Shown here one piece after another: positions 14,611 to 22,883 of a stretch of 33,693 nt of DNA. The DNA is from an uncultured Opitutia bacterium. GTDB lineage: Bacteria; Verrucomicrobiota; Verrucomicrobiia; Opitutales; Opitutaceae. The stretch is taken from assembly GCA_937952235.1 (NCBI GenBank), contig CALFZM010000384.1, forward strand, positions 1 to 33,693, read 5' to 3'. Both the position numbers and the translations under genes were made by a program. The notes beneath the pieces were generated by a model, which saw only the letters and a list, made by a program, of their open reading frames with translations, was not told the DNA's origin and did no database searches. Numbering within the stretch: the first letter of the stretch is position 1; each line of letters begins with the position of its first letter.

Positions 14611-16422
14611 TTATTTCTTCGCCGGCGGCCGCGCGGGGGGCGGGGCGGGCAGCGGCCCGTCATCCTCCGCCGGTGCAGGCGGCAACTGGGCCTTGAGCTC
14701 GGTGAACCTCGTGCGCGCCTGCCCGGCCGGGGCGAACCGGATGCCGTGATCCGCGAGCGCGTGCGCCGGCTGCAGCTCCTTCGCGTCGGCCGCCACGACC
14801 GCCGCCTGGTACACGAGCTTCAGCCGGGAAGGAAAGACCATCGCGCCTTCGATCACCATGCGCGCCTCGTCGCGACTGGGCGCGACGGCGGCCTTGAGCC
14901 AGGTCTCGGCGGCAAGCTCGTACAGCGCGTACGAGGGCGGCGGCTGGCCACGGACGAGGTTGAGGGGCGCCAGGATCGCGGCGACCTGCGCGGCGGAAAA
15001 GCGGCCGTCCGGGCCCGCGGGCTTGGCGGCGGCGTCGGCGAAGCGAAGCCGCGCCAGCTCGACTCCGGCATCGGTCCGCTTCGATTTGCCGGCAAAACCT
15101 GCCTCGAGAAACTTGCGGGCGCGGTCCTCCTCGCCGTGCGCGCGTTCGTAGAGACCGAGGGCGGCGAGCAGGTTGGGATCGCGTTCGCCGCGCGTGTACG
15201 CCGCGACCAGCTCGGTGCGAGCCTCTTTCATGCGGCCGGCGAGCACCATCGCCTCGCCCTTGATCCGGCCGATCTCCGCCTGGGTGGCTTCGCGCAGCTC
15301 GAGCGGCGGCGGCGGGATGATCACGTCCTCCTTGGACTTGTAGTACTTCGCCTCGTACACGGTGAAATCGCAGTAGCTGCGGATCTCCGTGAGCATGGAA
15401 TTGTAGGACATGTTGAAGCACTCCTTGAACATCGCCTCCGTCACCGGCTCCCGCGCCGCCCGCTGGATGAAGGTCGTGAACTGCTTCTGGAACTTGCCCT
15501 TGTACCCGTAGAGGCACATGTGGACGAAGGCGTAGGCCTGCTTCGCCCACACGTTGTTGCCGAGCACGTTGGTCGCCTCGGGGGAGTCGTGCTGGACCGC
15601 GAAGAAGCGGTCGAACTTGATCAGGGCGCGCCGCCGGAGCGCGGCGTTGAAATCGCGGTCCTCGGCGGGCGCGCCGGGCAGCAGCGGCGAGTCGGGATCC
15701 TCGGCGGCGGCGAGGGCATTGATCTCGGCCACCATCGCTGCCTGCGTCGACACCGTGTTGGGATCCTCGAGCTTCGCGAACTCGATCCAACGCTTGTCGA
15801 ACTGCATCTTCATGATGATCTGCGAGAGGCCTTCCTCCAGCCAGGCGGGGAAGCGCGGCTCGTTCTGGCTGAGCAGATAGCGGACGTACTCCCGGTAGAG
15901 CTGCTTGTCGTGCTCGACGGAGATCTGGCCCGAGTCGGTGCCGGTCGCGGCGTCGTTGATCCCGTCGACGTTGAGCACGTTGAGCGTGGTGGCCGCCAGG
16001 TCGATGACGATCGCGGTGCGGTTGCCCTGCTTGAGGAAGAGACTCGCGAACCCGGCGTCCGGCACGCGGCGGCCGACGGGAATGAAGGCATCGAACTTGT
16101 TGCCGCGCCCGCAAATGATCAGCGCCGTCGATTGCGACAGCCGCTGCGGAATCGGCCAGACATGTCCGAGCGCCTGCCGGAACATGCCGAAGTCGCGCAG
16201 CAGGCGCTGCGTCGCCCGATCGGAGGCGTTGGTGAGGATCTCGAAGCCGGGGATCGTCGCGTAGCGCCACGATTCCGGCGGTGGCAGCTCCCGGCTGTCG
16301 GTCACGACAAATTTCGGCAGCTCGATCACGCGGTCGTCGGCCGCAAGCGACTCCTGCGCGGCGAGCGGACCGGCGGCGAATACTACAAACGCGAGCAGAC
16401 TCCACGCGGGGCGCAGTTTCAT
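14611..16422 (-). CDS. Secreted gluzincin-like (peptidase MA-related) protein lacking HExxH, paralogue 1
   Basis: A 603-residue protein with signal peptide (WSLLAFVVFAAGPLAAQES). It is collinear with the downstream paralogue: ELPKFVVTDSRELPPPESW, WRYATIPGFEIL, TALIICGRGNKFDAFIP, FPAWLEEGLSQI (192-202), KQAYAFVHMCLYGYKGKFQKQF, then TPR-like helices. At the position of the gluzincin HExxH (18 residues before the Trp) it reads YREYV (176-180), so zinc binding is not expected. It ends in a Pro-rich tail (LPAPPPARPPAKK). It lies 85 bp downstream of the SSS symporter gene and 109 bp upstream of the paralogue. Tandem duplication with parallel loss of the metal site suggests a retained structural or binding role on the cell surface. 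Confidence 0.75.
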   Translation of the reverse strand: MKLRPAWSLLAFVVFAAGPLAAQESLAADDRVIELPKFVVTDSRELPPPESWRYATIPGFEILTNASDRATQRLLRDFGMFRQALGHVWPIPQRLSQSTALIICGRGNKFDAFIPVGRRVPDAGFASLFLKQGNRTAIVIDLAATTLNVLNVDGINDAATGTDSGQISVEHDKQLYREYVRYLLSQNEPRFPAWLEEGLSQIIMKMQFDKRWIEFAKLEDPNTVSTQAAMVAEINALAAAEDPDSPLLPGAPAEDRDFNAALRRRALIKFDRFFAVQHDSPEATNVLGNNVWAKQAYAFVHMCLYGYKGKFQKQFTTFIQRAAREPVTEAMFKECFNMSYNSMLTEIRSYCDFTVYEAKYYKSKEDVIIPPPPLELREATQAEIGRIKGEAMVLAGRMKEARTELVAAYTRGERDPNLLAALGLYERAHGEEDRARKFLEAGFAGKSKRTDAGVELARLRFADAAAKPAGPDGRFSAAQVAAILAPLNLVRGQPPPSYALYELAAETWLKAAVAPSRDEARMVIEGAMVFPSRLKLVYQAAVVAADAKELQPAHALADHGIRFAPAGQARTRFTELKAQLPPAPAEDDGPLPAPPPARPPAKK

Positions 16423-16507
16423 GACCGGTTGAGACGAGCGTGGAGCCGGAAAGTTGCCGAGACAATTAACGCCTGCGGTCGAGCAGGTTGGGGCCCGCGA
16501 CGCCGCT

Positions 16508-18541
16508 TCAGGCGGCCCATTGCAGCAGCAGCGCGAACAGGCCGAGAATCGCGCCCGAGAGCGCGCAGCAGGCGAGGAAGCCCACGGTGTCGGTGCGGTC
16601 CCACTTGGTGAACTCCCAGGCCGTGCCGGGAAAGAGCTTTCGGTGATCGAAGCGGCCGGGATCGAGGCGCGTTTCCTCCATGGCCCGCGCCTCGGCCTCG
16701 GGCGTCGCCCCGACCGGCGTCTTCATCTTGCCGTAGAACTGGTCGACGACCGCCGCCGGCGGCTGGCGGGAGCAGAGGCTGACGGCGATCAGGAGCACGA
16801 ACGGGAGCAGGCCGTCGAAGAAGAAACGCGCGGCGAAGCGGGCGCTGGCGCTGCGGTCCGCCATGTCGATCCCGAGCCGGTCGAGGATGAGGAGTTCGAG
16901 GTGGAACCGCCCCCTGCCCTCCACAGGGCTCGCCGCATCCTCGGGCCGGATACGCACGACGGAATCGAAGAACACCGCCGTGCGCCGGCCGTCGGCGGCC
17001 GGCGGCGTCTGCTCGACGAGCGCCGGATGCGCCCGCAGCGCCGGCACCAGGGGCACGACGAGCGGTGCAATGATGTTCACCAGCGCGCTGACGATCACCG
17101 CCACCCATACGGCCGGCGCCGTCAGCCGCCGCCAGACGAACATCAGCAGCACGGCGGCGCCAAAGGGGACGTTCACCGTGAGGAGGAGCTGGATGACGTT
17201 GAAGATGCTCGTCATCTGGGTCGCCGCGACGATGCCGAGCAGCAGGGCGACCACGATCGCCCAGCGGCCCGCGGCCACGCTCTCGCGATCGGTCAGGCCG
17301 GGGCGCAGGTGCCGGTAGACATTGCGCACGAAGAGGCCGGCGATCGCCATCGTCTGCGCGGCCACGGTGTCCATGTTGTTCGCGAGCAGCCCGATCAACA
17401 TCAGCCCCAGCAGGCCCGGCGCGAGCAGCTGGCGGGACATCTGCCCCCAGGTCTCGTCGGGATCCGAGAGCGCGTCACCGCCGCGGTAAAGGGCGATCGC
17501 GATCAGCCCCGTCATCGCCCACAGGATGATCATCACGCGCTTGGCGTACGTGCCCGACACGGCGCCGAAGCGGGCCGCAAATTCGTCCCGCGCGGAGCCG
17601 CTCACGCTCATGTTGCCGATGATGCCGTGGATCTGCACCAGGCTGACGAACAGGATCGCGAGCACGGTCCAGCCGGTGACGTTGGACGCGGCATGGCCGA
17701 AGAGATCGAACATCTCCGAGGGAACCCGTTCGCCCAGCTGGCTCCAGCCGCCGATCGCGGCGAGCCCGAGGGGAATCAGCAGGACGGAAAACGCCACCGT
17801 GAGGAACCCCTGGATCGCCTCGTTCATCGCCGTCGCGGTGAGGCCTCCCAGCACCACGTAGATGCCCACCACCAGTGTGTATCCAATATAGAACCACCAG
17901 GGATCGAGCGCCGTGACATAGCTGCGCAGTTCGCCGCGGGCGCTCGCATCGCGCAGCACGCCGAGGCGGGCCTGCCCGGCGGCGGCGAGCGGCGCGGCCG
18001 TCGCCTGTCGCTCGAGGCGCTTCAGCTCCCGGTAGTCCTCCACCGACCGCCGCTCGGCTTCGCTCCAGGCGGCTTCGGGTTTCACCAGCAGCGAGGCGGA
18101 AATCTTGTAGGAGATCAGATTCCCCAGCCCGAGCATCACGATGATCGAGGCGGCGATCTGGAACCCGGCATAGAATCGCGCCAGCCTCGTGCTGGCCAGC
18201 CGGTCCTCGAACAGGTCCGCCACCGTCATCAGCCGCACGCGTCGAAACCAGAGGTTCATGAACCAGTAGTAAGGATTCATGAACAGGGTCTGCAGCGAGA
18301 GCCACACGCCGGAGATGCCCTGCTGGTAAACGAGGCTTGCGGTGCTGACCGAGCCGTTGGCGTCGGTCGAATTCCCGAAGTTGAGCAGGAACTGGTACAG
18401 CTTGCCCAGCCGGCGACCGGCGAGAAAGAAGCCCTCGCCGTCCTGAGACGCCTGGCGCGCCCGGTACCCGAACCAGATCACCACCACCAGATAGGCGATG
18501 AGGATGACGACATCGATGACGTGCAGACTGCCAAGGGTCAT
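16508..18541 (-). CDS. Sodium:solute symporter (SSS family), large form
   Basis: A 677-residue integral membrane protein that should import a small solute, probably a sugar or sugar acid, using a Na+ gradient. It opens with HVIDVVILIAYLVVVIWFGYRAR and EGFFLAGRRLGKLYQFLLNFG, typical of SSS members, and has about 13-14 hydrophobic spans. Two soluble insertions distinguish it: residues about 150-200 (RSVEDYRELKRLERQ..., charged) and about 520-570 before the last spans. The extra C-terminal region ends with two helices (GFLACCALSGAILGLFALLLQWAA). It diverges from a LacI-type gene 153 bp away and leads a leftward series with the two gluzincin-like genes and rhaM, so rhamnose or a rhamnose oligomer is a reasonable substrate guess, unproven. 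Confidence 0.87.
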   Translation of the reverse strand: MTLGSLHVIDVVILIAYLVVVIWFGYRARQASQDGEGFFLAGRRLGKLYQFLLNFGNSTDANGSVSTASLVYQQGISGVWLSLQTLFMNPYYWFMNLWFRRVRLMTVADLFEDRLASTRLARFYAGFQIAASIIVMLGLGNLISYKISASLLVKPEAAWSEAERRSVEDYRELKRLERQATAAPLAAAGQARLGVLRDASARGELRSYVTALDPWWFYIGYTLVVGIYVVLGGLTATAMNEAIQGFLTVAFSVLLIPLGLAAIGGWSQLGERVPSEMFDLFGHAASNVTGWTVLAILFVSLVQIHGIIGNMSVSGSARDEFAARFGAVSGTYAKRVMIILWAMTGLIAIALYRGGDALSDPDETWGQMSRQLLAPGLLGLMLIGLLANNMDTVAAQTMAIAGLFVRNVYRHLRPGLTDRESVAAGRWAIVVALLLGIVAATQMTSIFNVIQLLLTVNVPFGAAVLLMFVWRRLTAPAVWVAVIVSALVNIIAPLVVPLVPALRAHPALVEQTPPAADGRRTAVFFDSVVRIRPEDAASPVEGRGRFHLELLILDRLGIDMADRSASARFAARFFFDGLLPFVLLIAVSLCSRQPPAAVVDQFYGKMKTPVGATPEAEARAMEETRLDPGRFDHRKLFPGTAWEFTKWDRTDTVGFLACCALSGAILGLFALLLQWAA

Positions 18542-18640
18542 GGGGCGGGGCTACCGGGCGACCTTGCGTCCGTCACCCGGACCCGGCGAGCAAACTCGGG
18601 TCCGGACCGTCAAGTGTACCCGCCGTCATCCGCCGCTGCG

Positions 18641-18654
18641 GCAAAAACGGTTGC
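18641..18654. promoter_or_regulatory. Candidate LacI-type operator between symporter and regulator genes
   Basis: GCAA-AAACGG-TTGC is an inverted repeat with a near-central CG, the general style of LacI/GalR operators. It lies 41 bp before the regulator start and about 100 bp before the symporter start. It was found by eye in a 153-bp divergent gap, so chance is a real possibility. Confidence 0.3.
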
Positions 18655-18694
18655 TTTCCCCTTCCGGGCCCCGAAGCCTGCGGACAGTCCGAGC

Positions 18695-19726
18695 ATGTCC
18701 GCCCCCGCCCCCACGCTCCGGTCCCTGGCCAGGCAACTGGGCCTTTCGCGCACGACCGTTTCCGACGCGCTGCGCGGCTCGCCACGCGTCGATCCCAAGA
18801 CGGCGGAGCGCGTGCAGCGCGCGGCGGAGGAGGCGGGATACCGGAGGAACCCGCTGGCCGGCGCGCTGATGTCGGAACTGCGGCGCTCGCGCGGCACGGC
18901 GTTTCGCGGCGTGCTGGCCGCGGTGGACTTCACCGAGCCCGACCGGCCGGATGCGGCCGGACGGTTTCACCGGGAACTCGTGATCGGCGCGGAAACCCGG
19001 GCGGGGGAGCTCGGGTTCAAGGTGGAGAAATTTGCCGTCGGACACGCGGGCGTCTCGGTGCAGCGACTCGACTCGATCCTGCAGTCGCGCGGCATCCACG
19101 GGGTGATCCTTCTGCCGGCGTGGGACGACCCGGACCTCTCGAACCTAGACTGGACGCGTTTCGCCGGCATCTACACCGATTACATCATCGAGCGGCCCGC
19201 GCTCCATTCGGTGTGCTCCGACCACTATCGTTCGCTGCTCGCGGCGCTGCAGCGGATCGTGGCGCTCGGATATCGCCAGCCAGGACTGTACCTGCAGCGC
19301 CACCAGGACGAGCGGCTGCAGTTCCGCTGGAGCGCCGCCTTCCGCGCGTTCCAGGAAAGCCAGCCGGAGATCCGCGCCATCCCGCCCCTGATCGTCGCGG
19401 CGCACGAGCAGGAGACCTTCGCGCGCTGGTTCAAGCAGCACCAGCCCGATGTCGTGCTCGGGCATCATACGGACGCGATCGACTGGATGGCGGCCTGCGG
19501 CGCCGAGCTCCCGGGGCGCCACGGCTTCGTCTGCCTCAACAAGAACATGACCGCACGACCCTGCGCCGGCCTGGACCTCCAGCCCCGGACGCTGGGCGCC
19601 CGCGGCGCGGAGCTGCTGATCGCGCAGTTGCAGCGCAACGAAACGGGCATTCCGGAGTGGCCGTCGACGACGACGATTCCCGCGCGATGGTCCGACGGGC
19701 CGACGCTGCGCCTGGCTGCGCCGTGA
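18695..19726 (+). CDS. LacI/GalR-family transcriptional regulator
   Basis: A 343-residue protein with the start at the ATG at 18695; the open frame upstream is a shadow of the symporter gene. Residues 6-55 are the LacI helix-turn-helix and hinge: TLRSLARQLGLSRTTVSDALRGSPRVDPKTAERV and EEAGYRRNPLA. Residues about 65-335 are a periplasmic-binding-protein-like sensor domain (VLAAVDF, GIHGVILLPAWDDPDL, VVLGHHTDAIDWMA). It diverges from the SSS symporter, so it most likely controls that leftward operon in response to the transported sugar or a breakdown product. The MSELRRSRGTAFRGVLA segment replaces the usual hinge helix region, common in verrucomicrobial LacI proteins as I recall. Confidence 0.9.
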   Translation: MSAPAPTLRSLARQLGLSRTTVSDALRGSPRVDPKTAERVQRAAEEAGYRRNPLAGALMSELRRSRGTAFRGVLAAVDFTEPDRPDAAGRFHRELVIGAETRAGELGFKVEKFAVGHAGVSVQRLDSILQSRGIHGVILLPAWDDPDLSNLDWTRFAGIYTDYIIERPALHSVCSDHYRSLLAALQRIVALGYRQPGLYLQRHQDERLQFRWSAAFRAFQESQPEIRAIPPLIVAAHEQETFARWFKQHQPDVVLGHHTDAIDWMAACGAELPGRHGFVCLNKNMTARPCAGLDLQPRTLGARGAELLIAQLQRNETGIPEWPSTTTIPARWSDGPTLRLAAP

Positions 19727-19744
19727 CCCGCCGCCGGGCCCGTA

Positions 19745-20509
19745 TCAATCGACGAAGTACACCTCGACGATGACCTCGCCGGCACCGGTCCCGGTGACCT
19801 GGGCGGTATAGGCGCCGGGGGCGAGCGTGAGCAGCAGGGCGGCGTCGAGGCTGTCGAGCGCGAGTGAGAAGGCCGCCACCTGCGCAAATGCGGCCACGAG
19901 GGCGGCACCGCCGCCCCAATTGTTGTTGGTGGCGATCTGCGTGGCACCGCGGAACACGGCCAGGGAGGGATCGGCCATCACGCCGGTCACGCCGACGCGG
20001 GCGAGCCCGGGGCCGACGGCGCGAATCAGCACGCGGCGCGGGACGGTGCCGCCCACGACAAAGCCCGGCGTGAGCACCTGGCCGGCCGCGAGCGTCGCCC
20101 GCGTGGCGATGTTCACCAGGGGCGGAGCGGATTGCGGCAACGCGGCGAAGGTGACCGTCCCGGTGACGGCGGCCGGGGTGGCGCTGCTCGTGGTGCGAAA
20201 CGTGGCCGAGAGCGGCGCCGTGAACGTCAATGCCGTCGTGAGCGTACGCGTCGCATCGGTCTCGACCAGCGTGGCGGTGGCGGGCCCGGTCTTGGTCCAG
20301 GTGAAGGCGAGCGGCGAGGCGAGCGGCGCGCCGGTGGCGTTGTACCGGAAACTCTGGCCGGAGGTGAAGAGCCCGGCCTGGACGGAGCCGGGCGCACCCG
20401 CCGGATCGGCGGCGAAATTTGCGGCGTGATGGGCGATGCTGTCGGGAGCGAGATCCTGCGCCAGCAGGGTCGCCGCCGGCAGCAGGAGCAGGCAGAGGTG
20501 TTTCTTCAT
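19745..20509 (-). CDS. Secreted protein with one copy of a verrucomicrobial C-terminal domain
   Basis: A 254-residue protein with signal peptide (MKKHLCLLLLPAATLLAQ); I prefer the ATG at 20509 over an in-frame ATG seven codons earlier. Residues about 30-125 are Thr/Ala-rich strands, one fibronectin- or Ig-like unit. Residues about 128-254 are a domain with VNIATRATL, PGFVVGG, RRVLIRAVGPGLARVGVTGVMADPSL, NNWGGG and LAPGAYTAQVTG. The same domain occurs twice at the end of the Ig-repeat protein at 24599-27232. I know of no function; a C-terminal position on many secreted proteins suggests anchoring or sorting, which is inference. The gene diverges from prsK with 262 bp between starts. Confidence 0.8.
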   Translation of the reverse strand: MKKHLCLLLLPAATLLAQDLAPDSIAHHAANFAADPAGAPGSVQAGLFTSGQSFRYNATGAPLASPLAFTWTKTGPATATLVETDATRTLTTALTFTAPLSATFRTTSSATPAAVTGTVTFAALPQSAPPLVNIATRATLAAGQVLTPGFVVGGTVPRRVLIRAVGPGLARVGVTGVMADPSLAVFRGATQIATNNNWGGGAALVAAFAQVAAFSLALDSLDAALLLTLAPGAYTAQVTGTGAGEVIVEVYFVD

Positions 20510-20679
20510 CGGGGTGGGTAACGAGGCCATGTGCGCTCATCCCGACGCCGGCCGCAATCCCGCAGTGGGATCCGCGGCGGCGGAGGGACACGCGGCTCCA
20601 ACGGGCGGATATCGACACAAACCGCTGCCACTGAAGCGAACTCCGGAGAATTACCGAGAGAAGAGAACTTGCGCCGTGC

Positions 20680-20695
20680 GGGGCCGCACCTTGCA
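20680..20695 (+). promoter_or_regulatory. Possible sigma54-type promoter upstream of prsK
   Basis: GGGGCCGCACCTTGCA contains GG and GC dinucleotides at the -24/-12 spacing (GG, ten bases, GC) and the TTGCA box, though the CAC of the consensus is not matched. It would give a leader of about 65 nt before the ATG at 20772. Interesting because PrsR is itself a sigma54 activator, but a chance match is quite possible in GC-rich DNA. Confidence 0.25.
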
Positions 20696-20771
20696 CTCGA
20701 AATCCCGGCCTCCGGACGGGCGATTCCGCCCCAGCGGGACGAATTCAGCCCGCCCGTTCCCTCCCTCTTCC

Positions 20772-22883
20772 ATGTCCACCGCCATGATCTTCGACTATGC
20801 AGGCGCCGCCTGCAGTGGTGCGCTGGCCCTGGCCACGATGCTGCGGGCGGGCCGTTCGCTGACGCGCTGGACGTTCGTGGCCGGCATGACGATCCTGGCG
20901 GTCGAGGCGCTGCTGATGGCGCTGAGCCATGGCACGGAATCTCCCGCTTTGATCCTGCGCTGGCAGTCGTGGAGACTGATGCTGCTCTCGCTGCTTCCCG
21001 GGACGTGGCTGCTGTTCAGCCTGACCTATGCTCGCGGCAAACAGACCGCGTTCTCCTGGCGCACCCGGCTGGTGCTGGGCGCGGCCTTCGTCGTCTTGCC
21101 GGCACTCGCGGTCGTATTCCGGGATGCACTGGCCGTGGCGGTGCAGCCGACCTCGCTCAACACCTGGGTGCTGCGGCTGGGGCCGGCCGGCACCGGATTG
21201 TTCCTGCTGCTGCTCGTCAGCTCGGTCTGGATCGTGGTGAACCTGGAGCGCACGTTCCGGGCCTCCGTCGGCACCATGCGCTGGCGGATCAAGTTCATGT
21301 TGCTGGGAGGCGGCATCCTCTTTGCCGTCCGGATCTACACGAGCAGCCAGGTGCTGCTGTTTCACGGCGTGGATTCCGCCCTCGAAGGCGTGAACTCCGG
21401 CGCGCTGATCGTCGCGACGCTGCTGATGCTGCGGTCGTTTTTCCGCACCGGCCATTTCGAACTGGAGGTGTATCCGTCGCAGCAGGTGCTGCAGAACTCG
21501 CTGACGGTCCTGATCGCGGGCGCCTACCTGCTGATCGTGGGATTGCTGGCGAAAGTGGTGTCGTACTTCGGGTCCGACGGTGCGTTTGCCGCCAAGGCGT
21601 TCCTGATCCTGGTGGCGGTCGTCGCGCTCGCGGTGGCACTCCAATCGGACCGCGCCCGCCTCGCCCTGCGGCGTTTCGTGAGCCGGCATTTCCACCGCTC
21701 GCCTTACGACTATCGGGCGGTGTGGAAAACGTTCACCGCCGGCACCGCATCGCGGGTCGAACAGGCGGGCCTGTGCCGGGAACTGGTGCGGCTGACGGCG
21801 GAAACCTTTCACGCCCTCTCGGTCAGCATCTGGCTGGTCGATGACAAGGGGGAGTCCGTCACGCTGGCCGCGTCGACCTCGCCCCCCAGCGCCACGACGG
21901 GGGAGAATCCGCTCCGCACGGGCGATGCACAGGTCCTTCGCCAGTGGTTTCTCGGACATCCCGATCCGGCCGACATCGAGACGGACGAAGCCGAGTGGGC
22001 CGAGATCCTGCGGCGCTATCACGCGAGTCAATTTGCCACGGGAGGTCATCGCGTCTGCGTGCCGGTGATCGGTCGCAACGAGTTCCTGGGCGTCATCCTG
22101 GTCGGCGACCGGGTGGCCGGGGTGCCGTTCACGCTCGAGGACTTCGACATGCTCAAGTGTGTGGGCGATCACACCGCCGCCGGCCTCATGAACGTGCAGC
22201 TGGCGAAAAAACTCCTCCAGGCCAAGGAACTGGAGGCTTTCCAGGCGATGGCGGCGTTCTTCGTGCACGACCTCAAGAACGCGGCCTCGACCTTGAACCT
22301 GATGCTGCAGAACCTACCGGTGCATTTCGACGACCCGGAATTTCGCGCCGACGCGCTGCGGGGTATCGGGAAAACGGTCAATCACATCAACCGGCTGATC
22401 GGCCGGTTGGGCCTTCTCCGGCATGAGCTTAAGATCGAAGCGACGCCGGCCGATCTAAACGAGGTCGTCGAGCACGTGCTGACGGGCATAGAGCGCTCGT
22501 CCGCGTATGTGTTGACCAAGAACCTCCAGCCTCTGCCCCAGATCGACCTCGATCCCGACCAGATGAACAAAGTGATCACGAACCTCGTGCTGAATGCAGC
22601 CGAGGCCGTGCCTCCCGGCGGCGAAGTGAAGGTGTCCACGAACCAGGACAACGGTTGGGCGGTCCTGACGGTAGCCGACACCGGTTGCGGCATGAGTCAG
22701 GAATTCCTCGCGCATTCGCTTTTCCGTCCTTTCCAGACCACGAAGAAAAATGGCCTCGGCATCGGCATGTTCCAAAGCAAGATGATCGTTGAAGCGCACG
22801 GCGGACGCATCGCGGTCGACAGCGAGCCAGGCAAGGGCACGCAGTTTCGGATCTACCTGCGCACGAACGCCAACAGTCGATGA
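20772..22883 (+). CDS. prsK: PEP-CTERM-system sensor histidine kinase PrsK
   Basis: A 703-residue membrane histidine kinase. Residues 1-290 hold about eight to nine hydrophobic spans. FVSRHFHRSPYDYRAVW (302-318) is the short motif that follows the membrane part in PrsK proteins. Residues about 330-480 are a GAF-like sensor (LCRELVRLTAETFHALSVSIWLVDD ... VCVPVIGRNEFLGVILVGDR). The kinase core has the phospho-acceptor His499 in AFFVHDLKNAAS, an N box NLVLNAAEA, G1 DTGCGM, and an F/G2 region RPFQTTKKNGLGIGM. The ATG at 20772 gives the normal family length. It overlaps prsR by 4 bp. PrsK/PrsR pairs accompany exosortase and exopolysaccharide genes and drive sigma54-dependent expression; here a Wza-like gene is 5 kb away and no exosortase is visible. 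Confidence 0.9.
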   Translation: MSTAMIFDYAGAACSGALALATMLRAGRSLTRWTFVAGMTILAVEALLMALSHGTESPALILRWQSWRLMLLSLLPGTWLLFSLTYARGKQTAFSWRTRLVLGAAFVVLPALAVVFRDALAVAVQPTSLNTWVLRLGPAGTGLFLLLLVSSVWIVVNLERTFRASVGTMRWRIKFMLLGGGILFAVRIYTSSQVLLFHGVDSALEGVNSGALIVATLLMLRSFFRTGHFELEVYPSQQVLQNSLTVLIAGAYLLIVGLLAKVVSYFGSDGAFAAKAFLILVAVVALAVALQSDRARLALRRFVSRHFHRSPYDYRAVWKTFTAGTASRVEQAGLCRELVRLTAETFHALSVSIWLVDDKGESVTLAASTSPPSATTGENPLRTGDAQVLRQWFLGHPDPADIETDEAEWAEILRRYHASQFATGGHRVCVPVIGRNEFLGVILVGDRVAGVPFTLEDFDMLKCVGDHTAAGLMNVQLAKKLLQAKELEAFQAMAAFFVHDLKNAASTLNLMLQNLPVHFDDPEFRADALRGIGKTVNHINRLIGRLGLLRHELKIEATPADLNEVVEHVLTGIERSSAYVLTKNLQPLPQIDLDPDQMNKVITNLVLNAAEAVPPGGEVKVSTNQDNGWAVLTVADTGCGMSQEFLAHSLFRPFQTTKKNGLGIGMFQSKMIVEAHGGRIAVDSEPGKGTQFRIYLRTNANSR

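Noticed and set aside
12792..16422. Calling the two secreted paralogues active metalloproteases
   Set aside because: Neither contains HExxH or another plausible pair of zinc-binding His residues at the right distance from the WxEEG helix.
14593..16611. 672-codon plus-strand frame over the gluzincin-like gene
   Set aside because: Antisense shadow of the 603-residue gene, with no signal, domain or ribosome site of its own.
16454..18694. N-terminal extension of the LacI regulator to over 1000 residues
   Set aside because: The extension is antisense to the symporter gene; the helix-turn-helix starts right after the ATG at 18695, as in normal LacI proteins.
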